Below are positions 35,678 to 42,980 of a stretch of 49,652 nucleotides of DNA, in pieces (the first letter of the stretch is position 1; every line of letters begins with the position of its first letter). The position numbers were made by a program, and so were the translations under genes. The notes beneath the pieces were generated by a model. The model was not told the origin of the DNA and ran no database searches. It saw nothing but the letters and a program-made list of their open reading frames with translations. The stretch covers positions 1 to 49,652 of the forward strand of contig CANQTH010000011.1 of the NCBI GenBank assembly GCA_947626795.1, written 5' to 3'. The stretch is from an uncultured Lachnospiraceae bacterium. Lineage in GTDB: Bacteria; Bacillota; Clostridia; Lachnospirales; Lachnospiraceae.

Positions 35678-35706
35678 TTGAAAATATTCAAAACGGATAT
35701 TATAAT
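35678..35706 (+). promoter_or_regulatory. Promoter/operator P3 of unit 3
   Basis: TTGAAA (35678-35683), a 17-base spacer and TATAAT (35701-35706). The dyads TTGAA-AATA-TTCAA and GAATATT-N9-AATATTC are both present, as in P2. Confidence 0.88.
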
Positions 35707-35742
35707 GAGATTAAATAAAAATTCGGAAAGAAGGATGGAAAG

Positions 35743-36537
35743 ATGATGAAAAAAAGATTGATCTCTATGGCGTTAGCAGTTGTGTTGGCATTCGGGGGCG
35801 TGTCGAATGCAGAAGCGATGGCAAAGTCTGTAAATATTGCGGAAAATGGAATGGAAAGCTTGGCTGCAGAAGAGCGTGCGGGAGCAATGTTGAAAGCACC
35901 AAAGATAAGTTTGGGGTGGGGCGGAAAGCAGAATAAGATCCCGACATTGCTGATCTGGTTTTCCAAAGTAAAGGGAGCGGATGGATATATTATTTCACGG
36001 TCAGATGCAAAGAACGGGAAATATAAAAAAATTTTTGAAAGCGCGGAAGATGATTTAAGATTTTCAAAAGATGGAAAAACATGGTATCAGGATATGAAGC
36101 CGAGGGCTGGAAAGTCTTATTATTATATTGTGGAAGCGTATAAGAAAATCGGGAGCAAAAAAGTATGCGCGGCGTCGAATATCATGCGTTATACAAGGGA
36201 GAAAAAGCCGTTTGGGATCAATATGAAAAAAATAGAAGTAAATGCAAAAAAGAAGACATTGACGATCAAGTGGAACGCTGCAAATGCTCAGAAAATAGAA
36301 GTATTAAGGAAGGTGGACAATGGGGGATATAAAGTGTGGAAGACCATATCCCAAGGACCGAACGCAACGGCGTATGGCGCAAAAACATTTTCTTATAAGG
36401 GAAAAGATTATAAAAAAGGGCATGAATACAGTTTTGGGATAAGAGCGTATAACGTGGTTAATGGGAAGAGAGTGTACAGTGAGATGTCCAAGGCATATAA
36501 AGTGAAGTTTGGGGAAAAGGAGAACGGCGCGAAATGA
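35743..36537 (+). CDS. Secreted FN3-type protein
   Basis: A 264-residue exported protein (MMKKRLISMALAVVLAF start, signal peptide to about SNAEA). Two FN3-like modules follow, each with a final RAYNVVNGKRVYS-type strand, as in the product at 34871. AGGATGGAAAG precedes paired ATG codons at 35743 and 35746. It opens unit 3 and its stop overlaps the next ATG (ATGA). This ties a secreted FN3 protein to a membrane coiled-coil protein and two sensor kinases. No enzyme motif seen. Confidence 0.75.
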   Translation: MMKKRLISMALAVVLAFGGVSNAEAMAKSVNIAENGMESLAAEERAGAMLKAPKISLGWGGKQNKIPTLLIWFSKVKGADGYIISRSDAKNGKYKKIFESAEDDLRFSKDGKTWYQDMKPRAGKSYYYIVEAYKKIGSKKVCAASNIMRYTREKKPFGINMKKIEVNAKKKTLTIKWNAANAQKIEVLRKVDNGGYKVWKTISQGPNATAYGAKTFSYKGKDYKKGHEYSFGIRAYNVVNGKRVYSEMSKAYKVKFGEKENGAK

Positions 36538-37340
36538 AAAATCTTTCAACCATGGGCTGGGAAGAATTGATGAGCCTGCTTAGGTCGGAAATTAATGTGC
36601 TGACAAAGATTGAAAACGTTGAAAAGAGAAGGAGAGAGAAGGAGGATGAGATCGGGTCGTTGAATTACCAGCGGAACAGCATCTTGAATTACAACACAAA
36701 AGTAAAGATATGGCTGATCCTGTTGGTTTATTATCTGCTTACTTATGGCGTCCCTACCTGGGTGGCGTTGAGTATGCGGGAGATGTTTGGGATGAGCGCG
36801 GTGACGGTCATAGTAGGCGCGATCAGCTATATCGTGGGATTCAGCGTATCCACGCTTATCATATTCCTGCAGAAGCGGCATTTAGTCCAAAAGAAAGAAG
36901 AAGAGGAGAAGCGGCTGCCGGATATCGAACGGCATATGGCGGCTGCCCAGCGGGAGTTAAGCGGCATTCAAAGGGAGATGGATCAGATCGGGCAGGAGAA
37001 TGGATTATTGCTGCTCATGGTGCCGGAAGCGTACCGCAGCAGGTCAGCCCTGACGGAGATATATGGGATCTTGGCAGGGCAGCAGGCGTATAGCTGGCGG
37101 GATGCTGTCGGGATATACGAAAAGAACTTGAATCATCAAAGAATGATGGCGCAGCAAAGGAAGCAGCATGAAGAGAACATAAGAATGCAGCAGAAAATAC
37201 TGGCGGAGCAGAAAAGCATACGGGAGGAAAATGCCCGGTATCATCAACAGCAGCTTGAGCTGGAAAGGCAGAACGCGGATCGGGCGGCTGCTGATGCGGC
37301 GGATCTTCGCTGGGAGCTTCAGAACAGGGGACGGTATTAA
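36534..37340 (+). CDS. Coiled-coil protein with two membrane helices
   Basis: A 268-residue protein. It has an N-terminal helical region (1-55), two membrane helices (about 58-80 and 88-113) and long C-terminal coiled coils (about 115-160 and 195-262) rich in Gln, Glu and Arg. Both ends are likely cytoplasmic with a short outer loop. I do not recognise a family. Its ATGA overlap with the upstream FN3 gene and its place before two kinases suggest a scaffold or kinase substrate; the C-terminus is rich in Ser/Thr-free coiled coil, so it is more likely a scaffold. Confidence 0.7.
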   Translation: MKNLSTMGWEELMSLLRSEINVLTKIENVEKRRREKEDEIGSLNYQRNSILNYNTKVKIWLILLVYYLLTYGVPTWVALSMREMFGMSAVTVIVGAISYIVGFSVSTLIIFLQKRHLVQKKEEEEKRLPDIERHMAAAQRELSGIQREMDQIGQENGLLLLMVPEAYRSRSALTEIYGILAGQQAYSWRDAVGIYEKNLNHQRMMAQQRKQHEENIRMQQKILAEQKSIREENARYHQQQLELERQNADRAAADAADLRWELQNRGRY

Positions 37341-37354
37341 GAAAATGCGTCCCC
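37327..37354 (+). other. Hairpin across the stop codon before the SBP-kinase gene
   Basis: GGGGACG (37327-37333) and CGTCCCC (37348-37354) pair around the stop codon, followed by TTCC. It could reduce read-through into the kinase genes. Confidence 0.4.
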
Positions 37355-37402
37355 TTCCATTGGATGGGCCGTCACAATACAACGGAAGATAGGAATGGGA
37401 TT

Positions 37403-39391
37403 ATGTCAGGACAATTATGTTTCCATTGTTTCAGGGTAAAAGGAGAGTATGAGGTATGCCCATGGTGCGGGCATACGCAGGACGAGGAAGAGTACCAGGC
37501 ATGCCAGTTAAGGCCGGGAACCATGCTGAAAGGACGCTATATCATCGGCACGGCGCTGGGCATCGGGGGATTTGGGATCACTTATAAAGCGTATGACAGG
37601 ATGCTTAGCATCGTGGTCGCGATCAAGGAATTTTTTCCAGCGGGCCTTGTGAACCGAGGGGCAGGGGAAACGGAGGTTGGGATTTTTTCCGGTGAGAAGC
37701 AGGAAGAGTTTGACCGACTTCTGAAACGCTTCCAGGAAGAGGCGCAGAATATGGCGAAGTTTTCCCGGGAAAGCGATATCGTGAACATTTATGATTATGT
37801 TGAGGCGAATAAGACGGCCTATATCATTATGGAATATGTCGACGGCGTGCTGTTGAAAGACAGGATGAAGCAAGAGGGGAAGATGGAGCCGACGGAGGCC
37901 ACGGCGTACATCGTCGCAATCCTTAACGCGTTGCAGAAGATCCACTATCAGGGGCTTGTGCATAAGGATGTCAGCCCGGACAATATTTTTTTGATGGAAG
38001 ACGGGAAGATCAAACTGATGGATTTTGGGGCGGCGCGCCTGCAGGGAACGAAGACGGACGAGCAGACGGATGCGATCGTGAAAGTAGGATATACGCCGCC
38101 GGAGCAATATCAGTCTGGAAGCGGGCAAGGAAGCTTCATGGATATTTATGCGGTAGGCGCGGTATATTATGAGATGGTCACGGGCGAAAAACCGCAGGAC
38201 GCCATGGACAGGCTGATGGAGGACGGGCTTCAGGCCCCGAGCGAGAGGGGCGCGGACTGGGACGCCAGACTTGACCGCATCGTCATGAAGGCGATGGCGG
38301 TAGACCCGCGGCTGCGTTTTCAGACGGCAGAGAAATTTCGGGACGCGATCCTTGGCAAGAAGAAGGTAGATCTGCCGGAAGAAGAGATGCGAAAGCGGAA
38401 GATCCGAAAATGGGCGGTTGGGATCGGCACGGCGATGACGGCGGCGGTATCTTTGACGGCGTTCCTGTTGTCGCAGACTGTGTTTTCCGGACGTGGAAAG
38501 ATTGACGTTGGAAGCATTCAAGAGGACGCCATTCAAGTGTGGATCGAAGCCAGGGGAGGGATAGACACAGAAGCGCTGGCAGAGGCGTTCCAGGAAGAGA
38601 TGGGAAAAGAATGCCCGCAGGTTTCGGTAGAGGTGGAGACGGTTCCGGCGGAGGATTATGAGGAGAGGCTGTCCTTGGCGATAGAAGAAAAAAATCTGCC
38701 GGATGTGTTTTGCGCGGATTATCTGCCGGAGGGGCAAGAAGCGGAGGAAGTATGCGCGGATCTGTCCCCGCTGCTCCGGACGCTGGATCTGGAGCAATAT
38801 ATGTTTTCGGAGAGATGGGAGAAGACGCGTTACGAGATGCCCACGGCGATGCAGCCGGGAATTGTTTATGTGAATGAAAACAAATGCGATGAGATCCCGA
38901 AGAGCTATGACAAAGAAGAGATCCTGGCGGAAGGGAAAAAATTACGATATGGCTGGGAGGCGGATCCCTACAGCGAATTTCAGGAAGATACCGCCGAAGC
39001 AGGGCTGATCGCAGGGGACTTATCCATAATGGAAGGGGTAAAGGCGGCTACCGTCGATGAGATCCCGCCCATAGATTTTGCCGCTGTCCCGATCGTGGAA
39101 GGAGGGAAGCTGGTGGAATCTTGCTGCCATTGCTACGGGGTTCGGGCAAATGCAGGAAAAAATAAGGAAAATGCAGCGATGTTCGCAATTTCCCTTTTGC
39201 TGAACGACAGGCTGCAGAGCATCGCTTATATGGATAATGACGAGGGAATCCCGATCAATAAGGCGGCTTATGAGGATTATAAGGAATATAGGATGACGAC
39301 ATACCTTTCCTTTTTGAAAGAGTATGGGGAAGAGGATATTGCAGTGAAGGATGAAGGCATTTATGAATATATAGGAGATGGAGAAGAATGA
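37403..39391 (+). CDS. Transmembrane Ser/Thr kinase with extracellular solute-binding-protein-like domain
   Basis: A 662-residue kinase. It has a zinc ribbon at the N-terminus (CFHC ... CPWC, 6-25), a glycine loop GIGGFGIT (about 52) and the ATP lysine in AIKEFFPAGL. The catalytic loop is HKDVSPDN at 187 (Lys instead of the usual Arg), followed by DFGAARL and YTPPEQY. One membrane helix lies at about 336-360. The outer part (about 370-662) resembles family 1 extracellular solute-binding proteins: an early LAEAFQEEM ... EDYEERLSLAI-x(5)-PDVF, and late ENAAMFAISLLLNDRLQSIAY ... GIPINKAAYE. This implies direct sensing of a small ligand such as a sugar. GGAATGGGATT precedes the ATG at 37403. The stop overlaps the next kinase. 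Confidence 0.88.
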   Translation: MSGQLCFHCFRVKGEYEVCPWCGHTQDEEEYQACQLRPGTMLKGRYIIGTALGIGGFGITYKAYDRMLSIVVAIKEFFPAGLVNRGAGETEVGIFSGEKQEEFDRLLKRFQEEAQNMAKFSRESDIVNIYDYVEANKTAYIIMEYVDGVLLKDRMKQEGKMEPTEATAYIVAILNALQKIHYQGLVHKDVSPDNIFLMEDGKIKLMDFGAARLQGTKTDEQTDAIVKVGYTPPEQYQSGSGQGSFMDIYAVGAVYYEMVTGEKPQDAMDRLMEDGLQAPSERGADWDARLDRIVMKAMAVDPRLRFQTAEKFRDAILGKKKVDLPEEEMRKRKIRKWAVGIGTAMTAAVSLTAFLLSQTVFSGRGKIDVGSIQEDAIQVWIEARGGIDTEALAEAFQEEMGKECPQVSVEVETVPAEDYEERLSLAIEEKNLPDVFCADYLPEGQEAEEVCADLSPLLRTLDLEQYMFSERWEKTRYEMPTAMQPGIVYVNENKCDEIPKSYDKEEILAEGKKLRYGWEADPYSEFQEDTAEAGLIAGDLSIMEGVKAATVDEIPPIDFAAVPIVEGGKLVESCCHCYGVRANAGKNKENAAMFAISLLLNDRLQSIAYMDNDEGIPINKAAYEDYKEYRMTTYLSFLKEYGEEDIAVKDEGIYEYIGDGEE

Positions 39392-41571
39392 TCCGATGCA
39401 TGGGTTGTATGGCAGAAATTGAAGAGGGGCAGGAAGTATGCCCTTATTGCGGTTATCGGCGGGGAACGAAGGTAAAAGAGGCATATTACCTGCTTCCGGA
39501 AAAAATTTTGGCGCAGAAATATATTGTAGGGCGGGTGCTGGGCTGCGGCGGGTTCGGAGTTACGTATATCGGCTGGGACGCGCAGTTGGAGCGCAAGGTG
39601 GCGATCAAAGAGTATCTGCCGAGTGATTTTGCGACGAGAAGTTATGGAGACAAGAAACTGACGGTTTATTCCGGAGACGCCACGGTGCAGTTCGAGGCAG
39701 GTCTGGAAAGTTTCCTGTCAGAGGCCAAGCGGTTGGCAAAGTTTAACGGCATTCCTGAAATCGTCGATATTTACGATTGCTTTATGGAAAATGGCACAGG
39801 ATACATTATCATGGAATTTCTGGAAGGGGAGACAGTGAAGGAAATCCTTGCGCGCGAAAAGACGATCCCGTTTGAAGAAGCCAGGAAGATCATGATATCG
39901 GTATTGAATGGGTTAAGCTGCGTGCATAAGGAAGGGATCATCCACCGGGACATCGCTCCGGATAATATATTCATCCATAAAAATGGGAGCGTAAAAATCT
40001 TGGATTTTGGAGCTGCGCGCTATGCCACGGCCATCCATTCCAGAAGCTTGTCGGTGATCTTGAAGCCGGGCTATGCCCCGGAAGAGCAGTACCGCAGCCA
40101 TGGGGATCAGGGGCCTTGGACTGATATTTATGCCGTGGGCGCGACGTTTTATCGGATGATCACTGGGATTCGCCCGCAGGAGTCGATCGAGCGTTTGTCG
40201 GAGGATAACGTGAAGACGCCTTCCGAGCTTGGATTTGAGCTTCCGGAGAGTATTGAGAACGCCATCATGAACAGTTTGAATGTCAAGGCGGAAAATCGGA
40301 TCCAAAGCGCGGATACATTCTGCCGCGTGTTAAGACGGCAGGAAGAAATGGAGCGTGTGATCGAGGAGAAGAAAAAAGCGGAGAGCATGAAACTGCCGCT
40401 TTGGCAGAAGCTGCTTGCGGCAGGGGTGGGGGCGTTTGCGATACTCATCCTGGCGCTTGGCGCGACTGGAGTGATCAGCTTTAATCCGAAAGAAATCAGC
40501 AGCAAGGGGAGTAAAGAGGCGCTTGGGGAATCGGATGCCTATGCACCGGACATTTCGGGCATGACTTATCAGGAGGCGGAAGATATCCTTGGGGATATGG
40601 GGCTGAAACTCAAGATAAATGGCATGAATTATAGTGAGACGATCAAAAAAGACAAGATTTTGTCGCAGTCGCCTTACGGAGGGGATATCGTTCAGAAAGG
40701 CGAGACTGTGTTTGTGGTCATGAGCGGCGGGAACCAGGAGGTTATGATGCCGGATCTGACGGGGCTGGAAAAAGAAGAGGCGATCCGGATCGTGAAGGCC
40801 CAGGGGCTTTTGATCACCGATGAGGATATTTCGGAAGATTATGACGACTTTGTGGAAAAAGGGCGCGTCATTTCCCAGAGTGTGTCCCCGGAAGAAAAAA
40901 TTCCGACAAAGACAGAGGTAATACTGCTGGTTTCGTTGGGAAGCCTTTCGGAAGAGACGGCAGAGCTTACCGTTCCGGATCTGACGGGAATGACGAAGGA
41001 TGAGGCGGTCGCAGAGCTGAAACGGTTAAAGAAGAAAGAGGGTTATACCTATGCCCTTGGGAAGATAACAAAGAAATACAGCACAGAAGTAGAAAAGGGG
41101 AAGATCATCAGCCAGGGGCTTCCTGCCGGAAGCGTCGTGCGGACGAATGAGCCGATCACGCTTGTCATAAGCAAGGGGCCGGAAATGGTAAATGTGCCAA
41201 ATGTGGTCTATTCCCAGGAAGAGGAAGCGGTTGCCGCGTTAGAAGCGGCGGGACTGCAGGCAGAGACGGAATCAGAATATGATTCCCAGGTGGCAGAGGG
41301 ATGCGTTGTCAGCCAGAGTGAGGAAGCAGACGCGCAAGTGGCGAAAGGAACGGTGGTCACGCTTGTCATAAGCAAGGGGGAACGTCCGGCAGACCAGACG
41401 CCTTCAAGGCCTGCGACGACAGCCCCGGCAGCTCCGCAAGCCCCGGCAGCCCCGCAAGCCCCAGCGGCTCCGGCGGCTCCAGAAGTTCCGGAGGAACCAG
41501 CGACGGAAGTGCCGGAGGATGACATCACGGTTGTTCCGGCAGACGATATCACGGTTGTTCCGGCAGATTGA
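39388..41571 (+). CDS. Transmembrane Ser/Thr kinase with four PASTA domains
   Basis: A 727-residue kinase. It has an N-terminal zinc ribbon (CMGC ... CPYC, 4-21), a glycine loop GCGGFGVT (about 52), HRDIAPDN at 186, DFGAARY and a membrane helix (about 341-362). Four PASTA domains follow (about 390-450, 453-518, 528-597, 601-664), each with the pattern G-x-V/I-x-x-Q. A Pro/Ala-rich tail ends in a duplicated DDITVVPAD. PASTA domains bind muropeptides or lipid II. The zinc ribbon and unusual tail set it apart from the housekeeping PrkC/StkP kinase. ATG 39388 overlaps the preceding stop. It probably reports cell-wall state to the same FHA network. Confidence 0.92.
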   Translation: MIRCMGCMAEIEEGQEVCPYCGYRRGTKVKEAYYLLPEKILAQKYIVGRVLGCGGFGVTYIGWDAQLERKVAIKEYLPSDFATRSYGDKKLTVYSGDATVQFEAGLESFLSEAKRLAKFNGIPEIVDIYDCFMENGTGYIIMEFLEGETVKEILAREKTIPFEEARKIMISVLNGLSCVHKEGIIHRDIAPDNIFIHKNGSVKILDFGAARYATAIHSRSLSVILKPGYAPEEQYRSHGDQGPWTDIYAVGATFYRMITGIRPQESIERLSEDNVKTPSELGFELPESIENAIMNSLNVKAENRIQSADTFCRVLRRQEEMERVIEEKKKAESMKLPLWQKLLAAGVGAFAILILALGATGVISFNPKEISSKGSKEALGESDAYAPDISGMTYQEAEDILGDMGLKLKINGMNYSETIKKDKILSQSPYGGDIVQKGETVFVVMSGGNQEVMMPDLTGLEKEEAIRIVKAQGLLITDEDISEDYDDFVEKGRVISQSVSPEEKIPTKTEVILLVSLGSLSEETAELTVPDLTGMTKDEAVAELKRLKKKEGYTYALGKITKKYSTEVEKGKIISQGLPAGSVVRTNEPITLVISKGPEMVNVPNVVYSQEEEAVAALEAAGLQAETESEYDSQVAEGCVVSQSEEADAQVAKGTVVTLVISKGERPADQTPSRPATTAPAAPQAPAAPQAPAAPAAPEVPEEPATEVPEDDITVVPADDITVVPAD

Positions 41572-41573
41572 GT

Positions 41574-41607
41574 GTGCTTCAGGAAGATCCGGGCATTCGG
41601 GAAGCAC
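41574..41607 (+). other. Hairpin after the PASTA kinase gene
   Basis: GTGCTTC (41574-41580) and GAAGCAC (41601-41607) pair just beyond the stop codon. There is no T run, so the terminator call is weak. Confidence 0.35.
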
Positions 41608-41652
41608 GGAGACGAAACAGTTGTTAAACCATAGCATTTCTTTTGGCGAGCC

Positions 41653-41693
41653 TTGACCTCCGAAGGAAATTTATATATAATTTCTTTCGGAGG
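41653..41693 (+). promoter_or_regulatory. Promoter with overlapping operator of a former antitoxin gene
   Basis: TTGACC (41653-41658), a 17-base spacer and TATAAT (41676-41681). The whole is covered by an inverted repeat: CCTCCGAAGGAAAT (41657-41670) against ATTTCTTTCGGAGG (41680-41693), one mismatch. A palindrome over the -10 is the usual autoregulatory operator of toxin-antitoxin operons. The right arm doubles as the ribosome binding site. Confidence 0.8.
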
Positions 41694-41704
41694 GAGGGGT
41701 TGTC

Positions 41705-41986
41705 ATGCCAACGATCCATTCAGGCGCAGATCTGCGCGATCCGGATAACGAAAGTTCCAATTTTTTGTAAAAGTTCAGCCCAGGACTTTGCACTTGCTGC
41801 AAAGTCCGTAAGAATGTGTAAATTTTGTGTAAATTTTGCCGAGTGGGAATCCGGCTCTTTGCCGAAGGCAAATTTGAAATGAGCCGTATTCCGTAACTGT
41901 GAGGCCGAAGGCTGAACTGTTACAATTTTTTCCATGACGATTCCAGGCCTGCCTCTATTGCGAAAAACGGGAGAGGGAACCTTGCA
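41705..41986 (+). pseudogene. Phd/YefM-type antitoxin remnant interrupted by a MITE-like element
   Basis: GGAGGGAGGGG precedes ATG 41705, and the frame runs MPTIHSGADLRDPDNESSN before a stop inside the inserted element. Removing the element and one 8-bp target copy (41767-41931) restores a frame that continues FFHDDSRPASIAKNGRGNLA. This matches the Phd/YefM pattern of an SADLR-like start, F-x-H, a central P-x-x-I-x-KNG-x-G-x-LA, in order and spacing. The reading then diverges near 41986, so the C-terminal toxin-binding half and any toxin gene are gone. The joined reading is my reconstruction; the domain likeness is from memory of the family. Confidence 0.72.
41759..41931. mobile_element. 157-bp MITE-like element with 14-bp TIRs and 8-bp target duplication
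   Basis: Terminal inverted repeats GTAAAAGTTCAGCC (41767-41780) and GGCTGAACTGTTAC (41910-41923) match at 13 of 14 positions. AATTTTTT flanks both sides (41759-41766 and 41924-41931) as a perfect 8-bp target duplication. Inside are a 9-bp hairpin (41783-41791 with 41799-41807), an 11-bp direct repeat (41816-41837), a nested hairpin (GGCTC/GAGCC around TTTGCC/GGCAAA, 41853-41885) and a terminal hairpin (41893-41923). There is no coding capacity, so it must be moved by a transposase in trans. Confidence 0.78.
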
Positions 41987-42005
41987 CGGGGAAGAAGGGA
42001 TTTCC

Positions 42006-42698
42006 ATGATAGATAAGGTCAGTGGGCAGAAATATTATGAATACACGAAGGTGAGCCAGCAAAAGCGCGGCCCGGTGGATGCGTCCGCGTTCAACGAGAC
42101 GTTGGAGAAACAGGGCGTTGTCTATGAGCCGGGCAGCCAGAAGAAAGCGGAAAAGGCGAAGGAGCCTGCGAAGGACAGCGGGACGGACGGCCAGAAGCAG
42201 GCGGAAGAGGGCGTGACGCTAGAAATATCCAGGCGCGGATATGAAAGGTCGGAGCAGGAAAAACAGCGTTCGGGCCTGATCGAGGGGATTCGCAGATTTG
42301 CGCTGCGGGCGGTGGATTTCCTGAAATCCGTCTGGGACAGGGTATGGAACGAGCCGGAGCAGGCGGAGCCGGAAGCGTTTCCGGAGGTTTTGGAAGAAAA
42401 GATAGAGGAGAGGGAGGACGTGGCCGCGGACGTGCGGGAGGACGACGGCTTTTCCGTGCAGGGCGCGCCCGGCGGGGAGGGGCAGGGAAGCCAGCTCAGC
42501 CTTGCCGAGATCCGGCGTCTGCTCCGGTATGGCAGCCAGGAAGAAATCGAGGATTTCCTTTCGGATCATGGGAAAAAAGTCCCGGCGCGGAATACGGAGC
42601 TATTGACGCAGTACGACAGGAGCGGGGCCTTGGTGGATATCAGCAACACGGAACGGGAGCTGATCCTGCATGGCGATAAAAAAGAGATCCGGCTGTAA
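42006..42698 (+). CDS. Conserved-looking hypothetical protein
   Basis: A 230-residue soluble protein that I do not recognise. The N-terminus is MIDKVSGQKYYEYTKVSQQ. A charged, Lys/Glu-rich middle follows (about 40-80), then an amphipathic region around a Trp-rich helix (FLKSVWDRVWNE). The C-terminal segment LSLAEIRRLLRYGSQEEIEDFLSDHG ends in YDRSGALVDISNTERELILHGD. The start at 42006 is taken because AAGGGATTTCC precedes it; the frame is open to 41934, but that part is the antitoxin remnant read in another frame. The C-terminal block could be a small folded domain. No partner is evident. Confidence 0.6.
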   Translation: MIDKVSGQKYYEYTKVSQQKRGPVDASAFNETLEKQGVVYEPGSQKKAEKAKEPAKDSGTDGQKQAEEGVTLEISRRGYERSEQEKQRSGLIEGIRRFALRAVDFLKSVWDRVWNEPEQAEPEAFPEVLEEKIEEREDVAADVREDDGFSVQGAPGGEGQGSQLSLAEIRRLLRYGSQEEIEDFLSDHGKKVPARNTELLTQYDRSGALVDISNTERELILHGDKKEIRL

Positions 42699-42699
42699 A

Positions 42700-42957
42700 A
42701 CGCGCTAAGCGGGGATGGACGGAAGAGGGCTGTCATTTTGATTTTGGAAGGGCAGGAAGATTGGAAGTTGGACGGGCGCAAAGCGCTTAAGCCCCTCAAG
42801 ATGGAGGGGATGGGAAACGGAAGAGAGCTGCCATTTTGATTTTGGAATGGAAGGAAGATTGGAAGTTGGACGGGCGCAAAGCGCCTAAGCCCCTCAAGAT
42901 GGAGGGGATGGGAAACGGAAGAGAGCTGCCATTTTGGTTTTGGAATGGCAGGAAGAT
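42700..42957. repeat. 98-bp tandem repeat array (about 2.6 copies)
   Basis: Copies begin at 42721, 42819 and 42917, with a degenerate lead-in from about 42700. Each full unit carries two small hairpins, GGCGC-AAA-GCGCC and CCCCTC-AAGATG-GAGGGG. The period is not a multiple of three, so it is not coding. It fills the gap before the thioesterase gene. Confidence 0.85.
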
Positions 42958-42980
42958 CAGAATCGAGAAGGAGGAACGGG

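Noticed and set aside
37508-38797. 429-codon minus-strand frame
   Set aside because: It is antisense to the SBP-kinase gene, whose motifs are unambiguous. No start signal.
39388-41571. Housekeeping PrkC/StkP kinase
   Set aside because: The PASTA repeats fit, but the zinc ribbon, KEYLPSDF family motif, tail and gene context differ from the usual prkC-stp locus beside ribosome-assembly genes.
42700-42957. CRISPR array
   Set aside because: Units are 98-bp direct tandem copies with no unique spacers and no cas genes nearby.
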